Shown here one piece after another: positions 34,368 to 43,434 of a stretch of 64,000 bases of DNA. Under the pieces are notes generated by a model, which was not told the origin of the DNA, did no database searches, and saw nothing but the letters and a program-made list of their open reading frames with translations. The stretch covers positions 1-64,000 of the forward strand of contig CAUSEC010000027.1 of NCBI GenBank assembly GCA_963530515.1, in the 5' to 3' direction. Position 1 is the first letter of the stretch, and each line of letters begins with the position of its first letter. This DNA comes from CBFFRJ01 sp963530515. GTDB lineage: Bacteria > Pseudomonadota > Gammaproteobacteria > Enterobacterales > Enterobacteriaceae. The position numbers were made by a program, and so were the translations under genes.

Positions 34368-36111
34368 CAACAGTGAAACCCCGGATGCGCTGCAGTGGCT
34401 GGAAGGTATTTCCAGCATCGATCCTAACCGTATTCGCGTGCTGCGTTACCCGCATCCGTTCAACTACTCGGCCATTAACAATATGGCGGCACGGGAAGCG
34501 CGCGGCGAATATCTTGTCCTGCTCAATAACGATACCGCCATCATCAACAACGATTGGTTAGACCATTTGCTCAACCATGGTCTGCGACCAGAGGTAGGGA
34601 TTGTGGGGGCGAAACTGCTCTACCCGACCGGCCGCGTTCAACATGCGGGCGTGGTGCTCGGGCTGCGCGGCCCGGCTGAGCATCCGCTGATTGACAGTGA
34701 ACACGAGCGTGCAGGCTACATGCACCGTTTGCAGGTTGATCAAGACTACAACGTGGTCACCGCCGCTTGCCTGCTGATCCGCAAATCCCTCTATGAAGAG
34801 GTGGGTGGCCTGGATGAAGTCAACTTTACCGTCTCCTATAACGATGTGGACTTGTGCCTGAAAGCCCGCCAGGCCGGTTACCTCACCGTCTGGACGCCGC
34901 ATGCCATCGTGATGCACGAAGGGAGTGTCAGCCAGAACAAGGTCGACAAAACGGCGCAGGAGAAAAAGCGTCAGCGCTTTATGGCTGAGCAGGATGTCAT
35001 GTACCAGAAATGGTTGCCGCTTATCGCTAACGACCCGGCGTACAACCCAAATCTGTCTCTCGATGGTAATGGGTTTGATCTGGTGCTCGATGACCCGACG
35101 CTCTGGCAGCCGCTGCACTGGCGTCCTCTGCCGGTGGTAATGCCTTTTGCGCTGGATAAACAACCCACCAGCCACTCGCGGCTGGTGTCCGCGCTGGACG
35201 CGATGCGCGATGCGGGCCTCGTGGACGGCGTCGTGAGCCAGCGTGCGCGCACCTACGTGGATATCGCCCGCTTTAACCCGAGTTCCATTATCCTCCAGCG
35301 TCAGATTATGCCCTTTATGCAAGAGTGGCTGCAGCGCACCAAAAAAATCACGTCGGTGCTGACGGTGTTCGATCTGGACGATTATCTCCCGGCCCTTCCC
35401 GCCAACGCGGCGGCACGTGACGCGCTGCCAGCGGATATTGAGGCCGCACTTCGCTCCACCGTGGCGCAGGTCGACAGGCTGATTGTCGCCAGCGATGTCA
35501 TGGCCGAGAGCTGTGCGGGCATGCATCACGACATTCGTGTATTACCCACCTGGCTTGCGCCCGCACAATGGGGTGCGCTCAGCAGTCGGCGTAATGCAGG
35601 GAAAAAACCGCGCATCGGCTGGGTGGGTGATGCGAGCAGCGTGGCGGATCTGGAAATCATTCATAAACTTGTCGGCCAGCTTGCCGACAGCGTTGAGTGG
35701 ATTTTCTATGGTTACTGCCCACCATCGCTGCGCCCGGCGGTGAGTGAATTCCATGCGGCCGTAAGTCCGCTACAGTTCCCGCAAAAACTGGCGAGCCTTA
35801 ACCTGGATCTGGCGTTGCTGCCACTGGCAGATACCCCATGGAATCGCAATATCAGCCCGGTGAAATTACTGGAGTTTGGTGCCTGCGGCGTGCCGGTCAT
35901 TTGCAGTGACATTATCAGCCTGCGTAACGCCTTTACGGCGACCCGCGTTGAGAACCGCGCCCGTCACTGGCGGGATGCTGTCGACATGCATCTGCACGAT
36001 CTTGCGGCCACCCACCGACTTGGTGATGCGCTGAAAGCACAGGTGCTGCAAAGCGGCCTGTTGCAGGGTGAAAACCTGCTCACCCACGCCCGCTGCTGGC
36101 TGCCAGACTAA
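34327..36111 (+). pseudogene. C-terminal part of a multidomain glycosyltransferase
   Basis: From about 34327 a frame of 594 codons begins mid-domain with VASYPNYELLIVDNNSET, the second half of a GT2 nucleotide-binding motif, then LVLLNNDTAI (acceptor metal site), NDVDLCLKARQAGY, and a C-terminal GT-B-like domain (KPRIGWVGDASSVADLEI, KLLEFGACGVPVI). It parallels the last 600 residues of the intact 1218-residue protein at 36226-39882. The first 30-odd residues of the GT2 fold (VSIIIPTRD block) are missing, and the only upstream in-frame ATG (34264) reads out-of-frame sequence of the previous gene. A deletion with frameshift explains this best. Confidence 0.72.
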
Positions 36112-36117
36112 ACAAAA

Positions 36118-36150
36118 AGGCCGGAACAAAAATCGGTTCCGGCCTCCTCT
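36118..36150. terminator. Terminator between the convergent glycosyltransferase genes
   Basis: AGGCCGGAAC (36118-36127) and GTTCCGGCCT (36136-36145) form a perfect 10-bp stem, with A-rich sequence before and CCTCT after, 7 bp downstream of the plus-strand gene end. Confidence 0.65.
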
Positions 36151-36173
36151 CAACGTACAGCACATCTCCACTG

Positions 36174-36200
36174 GCCTGATAAGCGAAGCGCCATCAGGCA
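36174..36200. repeat. REP (palindromic unit) element
   Basis: GCCTGAT-AAGCGAAGCGCC-ATCAGGC has the sequence and imperfect dyad of enterobacterial REP/PU elements. It sits in the gap between convergent genes, a typical location, where it can stabilise 3' mRNA ends. Confidence 0.75.
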
Positions 36201-36225
36201 TTACGTCACTGCAAGGGTTGCGCGG

Positions 36226-39200
36226 CTATTTCTGCGCAGGCAACCACGCCTTACGCCAGTCATCCAGACCCGCATCACGCAGATACCAGTCCTGATGTAC
36301 CGCTTCACGCAGGGCATCCCCCTGACGCTCACGTAACAGCGGATCGTTAATAAATGCCTGAACCGCCGCCATCCAGTCTTTAAAGCGGTTTTCCACCAGC
36401 GTGACCGGCAAACCGCAGCGGTAAGGCACAAGATCGGTAGCGATAATCGGCACACCACAGGTGCCTATTTCCAGCAGTCGCAGGTTACTTTTGCATTCGT
36501 TGAAGGCGTTAACTTCCAGCGGCACCAGCGCCAGATCCAGGTTCAGACTCGCCAGCTTTTCCGGGTACATGTCAAACGGCACACCGGGGTGGAATTCGCA
36601 GCGAATATTGCGCGGCTTCATCCCCATAAATACCCATTCGACCTGCCCTTCCAGCGCTTTGATGAGCGGCAGCAGGATCTCGAGATCGCCGCTATGGGAG
36701 CTGCCACCCGCCCAGCCGATACGCACCTTCTCACCCACGCCACGCTGACTCTGTAAATGGCCCCACTGCGCCGGTGCCAGGCGGTTGAGCGCCACGCGAA
36801 TATCCGAATGGAAACGGCTGTACGCCTCTTTGAGCGGCTCGGTCGAGACCACCAGCCAGTCGGCGCTGTCCATGACTTTGCGAAACGTCTTCAGTGCCTT
36901 CTGCGGGAAGTGCTGACGCGAGCCATTTTTAAGCGGAATGTTTAGCAGATTATCATCGTATTCGAGCACAATTTTCGCGTTGTTCACTTCCCGCAACTGG
37001 CTGATGATGTCCGGGAAACGGCTGCCGGTGACCAGCTCCAGCAGAACCACGTCCGGTTCTAATTGCGCGGTCTGCATCAATCCCGGAATGGTGCCAATCA
37101 GAGCCCCTTCAAGATGCAGGTCACGCTCCATCGCCTTGAACGGTTCCATCACGCGATGATAGCCGTTACCCTGCCAGTTCACATGATGTGCCAGCATGAC
37201 GGGCAATGGCCGTCCGGGCAGCGGCTCACGAAAACGCGCGGAATGCTCGTTGAGGGTGAAAAGTTTACCGGTTTTCTGCATCAACGGATGATAAGAGGGT
37301 TCTGCCAGTAGCCCCTGCTTCCACGTCTGACGAAGCTGGTGATAATCCTGCAGTAATGGACGCTCTTGTACCTTAAACTGCTGCCCCATTAAGCGCGTTG
37401 CGCCGCCCATGTGCTTCAGCCGGGCATACGGCGTCCAGACGTTCAGATAACCTGACTTTTGCGCCCGCAGGCCAAAATCCACATCCGCAAGATAGAGCGG
37501 CAGGGTCTCCTGACTTAAGCCATTGAGGGCAAAGAACACCTCTTTACGCACCATCATGCACGAGGCGCTGACCGCCGCCAGATTACGCGGCGTTTTCAGG
37601 TAATGCTGGTAGCCGTTGCTGTTGCCGTCGGCACCGTCAAACGCCACCTCCACGCCATGGCCGACGCCAACCAGATAGCCCCCGTGCTGAATGCGGCCAT
37701 CACCGTACTCCAGTCGCGCCCCCACCACGCCCACTTCCGGGCGCAGCACCTGCTCGACCATGGCGCCCAGCCAGTCGCCATCGATGATTTCGCAATCGTT
37801 GTTGAGGAACAGCAGCACTTCACCACGAGCCTGTTGGGAGGCGGCATTGTTAATTTCAGCAAAGTTAAACGGCGCGTCATAGCGCAGGACACGAACCTGG
37901 TCGATGCCCGAATCCGCCAGATCGTTGAGAAAACGGCAGGCATCTTCTTCAATGGACTGGTTGTCGACAATCAGCAGCTCATACCGGGCATAACGGGTTT
38001 TTTCCATCAGGCTTTCGATACAGCGTTTGAGCAAAGCGAATCTGTCGCGGGTAGGAATGATAATGGAGACCAGCGGCGTTGCGTCCCAGTGGTAGCGGAC
38101 CCGTTTAATACCGGGTGCCATCCCCTCTTCCAGGGTCGCGTTGATCCCCAGGCGCGACAGATGCGCTAACAGAATATGCTGGCATTCGCTCTGCACATCG
38201 GGGGAGGTCGTCCACTGAGACGGTAAATACGGGCTTTCCACCAGCACGTCCGCCACACGGCCTATCGCGCCTGCCCCCTGGGCTTCCACAAAGCGCCAGA
38301 GCAGATCGATTAACGGCGCATGGGCATAACGCCCATCCAGACCACCGGCCTGCAGGGCCATCTCACGAGAGAACAGCAACACTTCGCCGACGTAAGGCAC
38401 GCCGCGCAGGAGATCGATATTCACATCCGGGCGAATGCCCAACTGCGGCTCGCCATTTTCCTCGCGGGTCATTTCATCGCAGTAGAATAGCCAGGCATTT
38501 TGCTGGTGCAGCCGCTGTTCGCAGAAACGCAGCAGGGCGTCATCCAGCAGGGTGAAACCTGCCGGTAACACCAGCATCGCATCGGCACTGCGTTCAGCCA
38601 GCAGCGCATTGATAGCCGATGCCGGATTCGCCTCACCACGGATGACATCCACGCTGACAGGCGCAAGCGATTGTCCGTTGACCGAGAGCAGCGTCTTTTC
38701 GCAGGCCGCGTGGTCGCCGGTTTTATCCACCACAATCACGCCGATGCTGCCCTTCTCCGGGTAGCTTTTCGCGAAAGACAGCAATACATCCCGGCGAGCA
38801 GGGCTGAGCGCTCTGTCATCCAGCCAGCGGGACATGGAATATTCGGTCGACTGCTGAGCAAGAACCGCTTTACGGTGGAAATCCAGCGCGTAGCGGTGTT
38901 TTTCATCAATGTGCAGCGGTTTTTCGACCAGGGGTTTAGAAAAAATAGCGTCGAGCATGTGACCAAGATGCCATTTCTCAATAACGTGCGCCCGATTCGA
39001 TGTCGCCCACGCCACGGCACTGTCATAACCACTTTTCAGCAGATCCAGCCACTCTTCTGCATCCGGGCAGTTACGCAGGGTGAGCGCACAGAAATGCTCG
39101 TTTTCATGGCGCTCAATGTTGTCCTCATTGAGGTAGCCTTCGACATAACCTTCAATGGCAAGAAACACCGGAATACCGAGCGACAAGGCTTTCGGCACGT

Positions 39201-39882
39201 TTTCTTCGTTACCAATCACCACGTCGTATTGTTCCAGCCAGGCCGGTTCAATGCTCGTGACCTGGGAAGTGAGATCCAGCCAGTCGAGTTGAATGCCCTC
39301 GTCTGCGGCTTTTTGTTGGATCTCGTACATCTCGGCGGTCATTTTTATCGCAACGTAGAGAATTTTTTGCAGCCCCTGAGGCGTGCGGGTGCGCTGATAG
39401 GTCGCAAACTTCGCAGAAATCGTCCAGGGCAACGTCTGCAACTGGGCACTTTCAATCCCGGTTTGTAGCAGGATGTTGTTACTGCGGGTGGACTGCCCCA
39501 GCGTCAGAGTCGCCAGCTGGTTCTCCAGCTGAACGCCGTAAGGGATATAGAGATCGTTGTAATCGCTAAAGTGGCGGAAAATCATCGCGCCGGCCAGACG
39601 ATTTTCCATCAGAGCATCCAGCAGCATCTCGTGGAAATAGCCGCGGTAAATCCAGATGGATTCGTAATGTGTTGCCAGGTGCCCCCGTGAATCGGTTATC
39701 ACGTTGAAACGCCCGGTTGAAATCCGTTGCTCAATTTCAGGGGTGAGCACTTTGCCGGCGACAGAGGTAATGATATCAATCTGCCAGTTGGCGGCGAGTA
39801 AGGCGTCGGCGATATCCAGCGCTTCAGCGGCGTGGGCAGAGTAAGCGTCCAGTTTATCGACGCTAATTAAAATACTTCGCAT
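36226..39882 (-). CDS. Multidomain glycosyltransferase (GT2 plus GT-B-like domains)
   Basis: The 1218-residue protein has four parts: an N-terminal region to about 370 (MRSILISVDKLDAYS..., GT-B-like, with VVIGNEENVPKALSLGIPVF); a degenerate GT2-like unit (about 375-590); a complete GT2 domain from about 600 (PLVSIIIPTRDRFALLKRC, YELLIVDN, FLNNDCEI, DVDFGLRAQKSGY); and a C-terminal GT-B-like domain (about 890-1218; VRIGWAGGSSHSGDLEIL, LRLLEIGTCGVPII). Such large transferases often build surface or flagellin glycans. Its neighbour gene on the other strand is a broken relative. ATG 39882 follows GAGGATGACAG. It lies next to the flagellin genes, so flagellin glycosylation is the favoured but unproven role. 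Confidence 0.82.
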   Translation of the reverse strand: MRSILISVDKLDAYSAHAAEALDIADALLAANWQIDIITSVAGKVLTPEIEQRISTGRFNVITDSRGHLATHYESIWIYRGYFHEMLLDALMENRLAGAMIFRHFSDYNDLYIPYGVQLENQLATLTLGQSTRSNNILLQTGIESAQLQTLPWTISAKFATYQRTRTPQGLQKILYVAIKMTAEMYEIQQKAADEGIQLDWLDLTSQVTSIEPAWLEQYDVVIGNEENVPKALSLGIPVFLAIEGYVEGYLNEDNIERHENEHFCALTLRNCPDAEEWLDLLKSGYDSAVAWATSNRAHVIEKWHLGHMLDAIFSKPLVEKPLHIDEKHRYALDFHRKAVLAQQSTEYSMSRWLDDRALSPARRDVLLSFAKSYPEKGSIGVIVVDKTGDHAACEKTLLSVNGQSLAPVSVDVIRGEANPASAINALLAERSADAMLVLPAGFTLLDDALLRFCEQRLHQQNAWLFYCDEMTREENGEPQLGIRPDVNIDLLRGVPYVGEVLLFSREMALQAGGLDGRYAHAPLIDLLWRFVEAQGAGAIGRVADVLVESPYLPSQWTTSPDVQSECQHILLAHLSRLGINATLEEGMAPGIKRVRYHWDATPLVSIIIPTRDRFALLKRCIESLMEKTRYARYELLIVDNQSIEEDACRFLNDLADSGIDQVRVLRYDAPFNFAEINNAASQQARGEVLLFLNNDCEIIDGDWLGAMVEQVLRPEVGVVGARLEYGDGRIQHGGYLVGVGHGVEVAFDGADGNSNGYQHYLKTPRNLAAVSASCMMVRKEVFFALNGLSQETLPLYLADVDFGLRAQKSGYLNVWTPYARLKHMGGATRLMGQQFKVQERPLLQDYHQLRQTWKQGLLAEPSYHPLMQKTGKLFTLNEHSARFREPLPGRPLPVMLAHHVNWQGNGYHRVMEPFKAMERDLHLEGALIGTIPGLMQTAQLEPDVVLLELVTGSRFPDIISQLREVNNAKIVLEYDDNLLNIPLKNGSRQHFPQKALKTFRKVMDSADWLVVSTEPLKEAYSRFHSDIRVALNRLAPAQWGHLQSQRGVGEKVRIGWAGGSSHSGDLEILLPLIKALEGQVEWVFMGMKPRNIRCEFHPGVPFDMYPEKLASLNLDLALVPLEVNAFNECKSNLRLLEIGTCGVPIIATDLVPYRCGLPVTLVENRFKDWMAAVQAFINDPLLRERQGDALREAVHQDWYLRDAGLDDWRKAWLPAQK

Positions 39883-40034
39883 CTGTCATCCTCAACATCG
39901 TCGGAAGTGCCCTGCCCGCGTCATGCGGCATGGAAAAAAGGCACAGCGGTAGTCATACGATATTGTGCGGTAACAAAGGGAGATTGAGAGGGAAAACAGG
40001 TTACAGAAAAGGGCTTATATCCAGCGATTGTGCA

Positions 40035-40062
40035 TAAAAAAAGGCATCCGAAGATGCCTTTT
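40035..40062 (-). terminator. Terminator of flagellin gene 1
   Basis: On the minus strand GGCATC-TTCG-GATGCC is followed by seven T residues, about 15 bp after the stop. Its loop and stem differ from the terminators of the other two flagellin genes. Confidence 0.88.
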
Positions 40063-40076
40063 CAAATCGATATCGA

Positions 40077-40985
40077 TTAACGCAGCAGGGACAGCATGGT
40101 CTGCGGAACCTGGTTGGCCTGAGCCAGTACGGAAGAGCCAGCCTGTTGCAGGATCTGCGCACGGGACATGTTGGACACTTCGGTCGCGTAATCAGAATCC
40201 TGAATACGGCTGCGGGCAGCGGTCAGGTTGGTTACGGTGTTGTTCAGGTTAGTGATGGTGGACTCAAAGCGGTTCTGAGACGCACCCAGCAGGCTACGCT
40301 GGCTATCAACAGCTTTGATTGCAGCATCGATGTCTGCCAGCGGGCCGCCGTCTACGCCACCAGTGGAGTTCACGGTGCCGCTCAGAACGTCGAAACCTTC
40401 TGCAGCAGTAGCACGTGCAGTGCCGTTGATAGTCTGACCGGTAGTGGTAAAGGTCGCACCCGTTGCGTTGTACAGGTTGTAATCGTTACTTTTGCTCATG
40501 GAGATAGAGATGGTTTCGCTATCTTTAGAGCCAACCTGGAAGCTGTAAGAGGTGCTGGTACCAGAACCGGTGTTCAGGACTTTGATACCGTTGAAGTCAG
40601 TCTGCGTGGTCACGCGGTTGATCTCTTCCATACGCTGGTTAACTTCAGCCTGGATGGAGTCAATGTCAGATGCAGAGTTGGAGCTGTTCTGCGCCTGAAC
40701 GGTCAGGTCACGGATACGCTGCAAGTTGTTGTTCACTTCTGACAGCGCGCCTTCAGCGGTCTGCGCCAGAGAGATACCGTCGTTAGCGTTACGTGCAGCA
40801 ACGGTCAGACCGTTGATGTTGGAAGTGAAGCGGTTGGCAATTGCCTGACCCGCAGCATCGTCTTTAGCGCTGTTGATACGCAGACCGGAAGACAGACGCT
40901 CAATCGAAGTACCCAGAGAAGACTGAGATTTAGTCAGGTTGTTCTGAGTGGTCAACGACAGGGTGTTAGTATTAATAACAGCCAT
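40077..40985 (-). CDS. fliC: Flagellin, copy 1 (island-proximal)
   Basis: The 302-residue flagellin has full N-terminal D0/D1 (MAVINTNTLSLTTQNNLTKS to about residue 140) and C-terminal D1/D0 (about 215-302, ending QANQVPQTMLSLLR), but a very short central segment of about 75 residues, so D2/D3 are essentially absent. Variable part: YNATGATFTTTGQTINGTAR. Flagellin is exported through the FliF-R apparatus and polymerises under the FliD cap. It has its own sigma-28 promoter and terminator. It is the nearest copy to the glycosyltransferase island, whose products may modify its exposed Ser/Thr residues. Confidence 0.93.
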   Translation of the reverse strand: MAVINTNTLSLTTQNNLTKSQSSLGTSIERLSSGLRINSAKDDAAGQAIANRFTSNINGLTVAARNANDGISLAQTAEGALSEVNNNLQRIRDLTVQAQNSSNSASDIDSIQAEVNQRMEEINRVTTQTDFNGIKVLNTGSGTSTSYSFQVGSKDSETISISMSKSNDYNLYNATGATFTTTGQTINGTARATAAEGFDVLSGTVNSTGGVDGGPLADIDAAIKAVDSQRSLLGASQNRFESTITNLNNTVTNLTAARSRIQDSDYATEVSNMSRAQILQQAGSSVLAQANQVPQTMLSLLR

Positions 40986-41053
40986 GATGTAATTCCTTCA
41001 TTGATGGATGTAGGTTCCGGTAAGGGCCAGCGGCTTCATCACCGTCATAATAG

Positions 41054-41080
41054 TTATCGACGGCCTGCACGAATGCTTTA
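41054..41080 (-). promoter_or_regulatory. Sigma-28 promoter of flagellin copy 1
   Basis: On the minus strand TAAAGCAT-N11-GTCGATAA fits the FliA consensus TAAAGTTT-N11-GCCGATAA. It lies about 70 bp upstream of the start codon. Confidence 0.85.
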
Positions 41081-41130
41081 GTTATTTTTTAAGCAATTTA
41101 CGTAGAAAAATTGTGCGGGAAATCAAAAGC

Positions 41131-41157
41131 AAAAAAGCGCCGCAAGCGGCGCTTTTA
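41131..41157 (-). terminator. Terminator of flagellin gene 2
   Basis: GCGCCGC-AA-GCGGCGC (41137-41152) with A/T tracts on both sides. It shares sequence with the terminator of copy 3 but not with that of copy 1. Confidence 0.85.
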
Positions 41158-41178
41158 AAGTCATAAAGACGTCTGCGA

Positions 41179-42081
41179 TTAACGCAGCAGGGACAGCATG
41201 GTCTGCGGAACCTGGTTGGCCTGAGCCAGTACGGAAGAGCCAGCCTGTTGCAGGATCTGCGCACGGGACATGTTGGACACTTCGGTCGCGTAATCAGAAT
41301 CCTGAATACGGCTGCGGGCAGCGGTCAGGTTGGTTACGGTGTTGTTCAGGTTGGTGATGGTGGACTCAAAACGGTTCTGAGACGCACCCAGCAGGCTACG
41401 CTGGCTGTCAACTGCTTTGATTGCAGCATCGATGTCTGCCAGAGGAGAACCGTTGGTGGTGCCGCCAGAAGCAACAGTACCGCTCAGAACGTCAAAGCCT
41501 TCTGCAGAGGTAGCACGTGCGTTGCCGTTAACCATACCGCCAGTTGCGCCAGAAGCTGCTGAGGTGTTGAACAGGTTGTAGTCGTTGCTTTTGCTCATGG
41601 AGATAGAGATGGTTTCGCTATCTTTAGAACCAACCTGGAAGCTGTAGCTGCTTGAACCGGAACCGGTGTTCAGGACTTTGATACCGTTGAAGTCAGTCTG
41701 CGTGGTGACGCGGTTAACTTCTTCCATGCGCTGGTTAACTTCAGCCTGGATGGAGTCGATGTCAGATGCAGAGTTGGAGCTGTTCTGCGCCTGAACGGTC
41801 AGGTCACGGATACGCTGCAAGTTGTTGTTCACTTCTGACAGCGCGCCTTCAGCGGTCTGCGCCAGAGAGATACCGTCGTTGGCGTTACGAGCAGCAACGG
41901 TCAGACCGTTGATGTTGGACGTAAAGCGGTTGGCGATTGCCTGACCCGCTGCGTCATCTTTAGCGCTGTTGATACGCAGGCCAGAAGACAGACGCTCAAT
42001 AGAAGTACCCAGAGAAGACTGAGATTTAGTCAGGTTGTTCTGAGTCGTCAACGACAGGGTGTTAGTATTGATAACAGCCAT
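41179..42081 (-). CDS. fliC: Flagellin, copy 2 (middle)
   Basis: The 300-residue flagellin has the same D0/D1 cores as its neighbours. The central stretch is distinct (FNTSAASGATGGMVNGNAR), so the three filaments could present different surfaces. The upstream region resembles that of copy 1, while the terminator and 3' flank resemble those of copy 3. This pattern is expected if the copy arose by unequal crossover between copies 1 and 3. It has its own sigma-28 promoter. Start ATG 42081 follows a GGAATTA-type site. Confidence 0.92.
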   Translation of the reverse strand: MAVINTNTLSLTTQNNLTKSQSSLGTSIERLSSGLRINSAKDDAAGQAIANRFTSNINGLTVAARNANDGISLAQTAEGALSEVNNNLQRIRDLTVQAQNSSNSASDIDSIQAEVNQRMEEVNRVTTQTDFNGIKVLNTGSGSSSYSFQVGSKDSETISISMSKSNDYNLFNTSAASGATGGMVNGNARATSAEGFDVLSGTVASGGTTNGSPLADIDAAIKAVDSQRSLLGASQNRFESTITNLNNTVTNLTAARSRIQDSDYATEVSNMSRAQILQQAGSSVLAQANQVPQTMLSLLR

Positions 42082-42149
42082 GGTGTAATTCCTTCATTGG
42101 TAAAGTTAAGTTCCGGTAAAGGCCAGTGGCGTCATCACCGTCATAATAG

Positions 42150-42176
42150 TTATCGACGGCATGAAAGAATGCTTTA
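42150..42176 (-). promoter_or_regulatory. Sigma-28 promoter of flagellin copy 2
   Basis: TAAAGCAT-N11-GTCGATAA on the minus strand, identical in both boxes to the promoter of copy 1, about 70 bp before the start codon. Confidence 0.85.
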
Positions 42177-42229
42177 ACGCTTTTTTGATTATTTTATTCG
42201 CGGCCTAACGTACTGAATGAAGACATAAA

Positions 42230-42255
42230 AAAAAGCGCCGCACGCGGCGCTTTTA
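42230..42255 (-). terminator. Terminator of flagellin gene 3
   Basis: GCGCCGC-AC-GCGGCGC (42235-42250) with an eight-A tract on the forward strand that gives the minus-strand T-tract. Confidence 0.87.
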
Positions 42256-42276
42256 AGGTCATAAAGACGTCTGCGA

Positions 42277-43194
42277 TTAACGCAGCAGGGACAGCATGGT
42301 CTGCGGAACCTGGTTGGCCTGAGCCAGTACGGAAGAGCCAGCCTGTTGCAGGATCTGCGCACGGGACATGTTGGACACTTCGGTCGCGTAATCAGAATCC
42401 TGAATACGGCTGCGGGCAGCGGTCAGGTTGGTTACGGTGTTGTTCAGGTTGGTGATGGTGGACTCAAAACGGTTCTGAGACGCACCCAGCAGGCTACGCT
42501 GGCTGTCTACTGCTTTGATTGCAGCATCGATGTCTGCCAGAGGAGAACCGTTAACAGAACCAGAAGTTGCACCAGATGAAACGGTACCGCTCAGAACGTC
42601 GAAGCCTTCTGCAGCAGTGGTACGTGCGTTGCCGTTAACAGTCTGACCAGTAGTGGTGAAGGTGGTGCTTGCAGCAGCGTTGTACAGGTTGTAGTCGTTG
42701 CTTTTGCTCATGGAAACAGAGATGGTTTCGCTGTCTTTCGCGCCAACCTGGAAGCTGTAGCTGCTTGAACCGGAACCGGTGTTCAGGACTTTGATGCCGT
42801 TGAAGTCAGTCTGCGTGGTCACGCGGTTAACTTCTTCCATACGCTGGTTAACTTCAGCCTGGATGGAGTCGATGTCAGATGCAGAGTTAGAGCTGTTCTG
42901 CGCCTGAACGGTCAGGTCACGGATACGCTGCAAGTTGTTGTTGATCTCGGACAGCGCGCCTTCAGCGGTCTGTGCCAGAGAGATACCATCGTTGGCGTTA
43001 CGTGCAGCAACGGTCAGACCGTTGATGTTAGAAGTGAAGCGGTTAGCAATTGCCTGACCCGCTGCGTCGTCTTTTGCGCTGTTGATACGCAGACCAGAAG
43101 ACAGACGTTCGATAGAAGTACCCAGTGAAGACTGAGATTTAGTCAGGTTGTTCTGAGTCGTCAGCGACAGGGTGTTAGTATTAATAACAGCCAT
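42277..43194 (-). CDS. fliC: Flagellin, copy 3 (fliD-proximal)
   Basis: The 305-residue flagellin is the longest of the three, with central stretch AAASTTFTTTGQTVNGNAR plus GATSGSVNG before the conserved PLADIDAAIKA. It carries small changes such as SEINNN for SEVNNN and GAKDSETISVSM. It has its own leader and a sigma-28 promoter unlike that of copies 1 and 2, and lies divergent from fliD, the ancestral fliC position in E. coli. It is probably the original copy. Like the others it lacks D2/D3. Confidence 0.93.
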   Translation of the reverse strand: MAVINTNTLSLTTQNNLTKSQSSLGTSIERLSSGLRINSAKDDAAGQAIANRFTSNINGLTVAARNANDGISLAQTAEGALSEINNNLQRIRDLTVQAQNSSNSASDIDSIQAEVNQRMEEVNRVTTQTDFNGIKVLNTGSGSSSYSFQVGAKDSETISVSMSKSNDYNLYNAAASTTFTTTGQTVNGNARTTAAEGFDVLSGTVSSGATSGSVNGSPLADIDAAIKAVDSQRSLLGASQNRFESTITNLNNTVTNLTAARSRIQDSDYATEVSNMSRAQILQQAGSSVLAQANQVPQTMLSLLR

Positions 43195-43261
43195 GATGGA
43201 ATTCCTTTAAAAAGTTATCATATTCAGGCATCTGCCTACGGCTTTCTCACCGTTCACCTGA

Positions 43262-43288
43262 TTATCGACCAACGAATGATAACCTTTA
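43262..43288 (-). promoter_or_regulatory. Sigma-28 promoter of flagellin copy 3
   Basis: TAAAGGTT-N11-GTCGATAA on the minus strand. The -35 box is closer to consensus than that of copies 1 and 2. It is about 68 bp before the start codon. Confidence 0.85.
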
Positions 43289-43370
43289 GAAAAAATGATC
43301 TTTTTTTTAAAGCCGCAAACTGCCCCTGAATCTCGCGCTTTATTTACCCATTGTTTTTTTCAAAAGCCTC

Positions 43371-43397
43371 TAATCTTTTCGTATTCGCTGCCGATAA
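43371..43397 (+). promoter_or_regulatory. Sigma-28 promoter of fliDST
   Basis: TAATCTTT-N11-GCCGATAA has a perfect -10 element of the FliA consensus, 38 bp before the fliD start. It is back to back with the flagellin copy 3 promoter. Confidence 0.88.
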
Positions 43398-43434
43398 TCC
43401 ATCCAGTGATTGTCTCAAATGAAAGGATGTTATC

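Noticed and set aside
40146..42579. Long plus-strand frames antisense to the flagellin genes
   Set aside because: They mirror the biased codon use of the conserved flagellin ends, repeat identically in all three copies and lack start signals.
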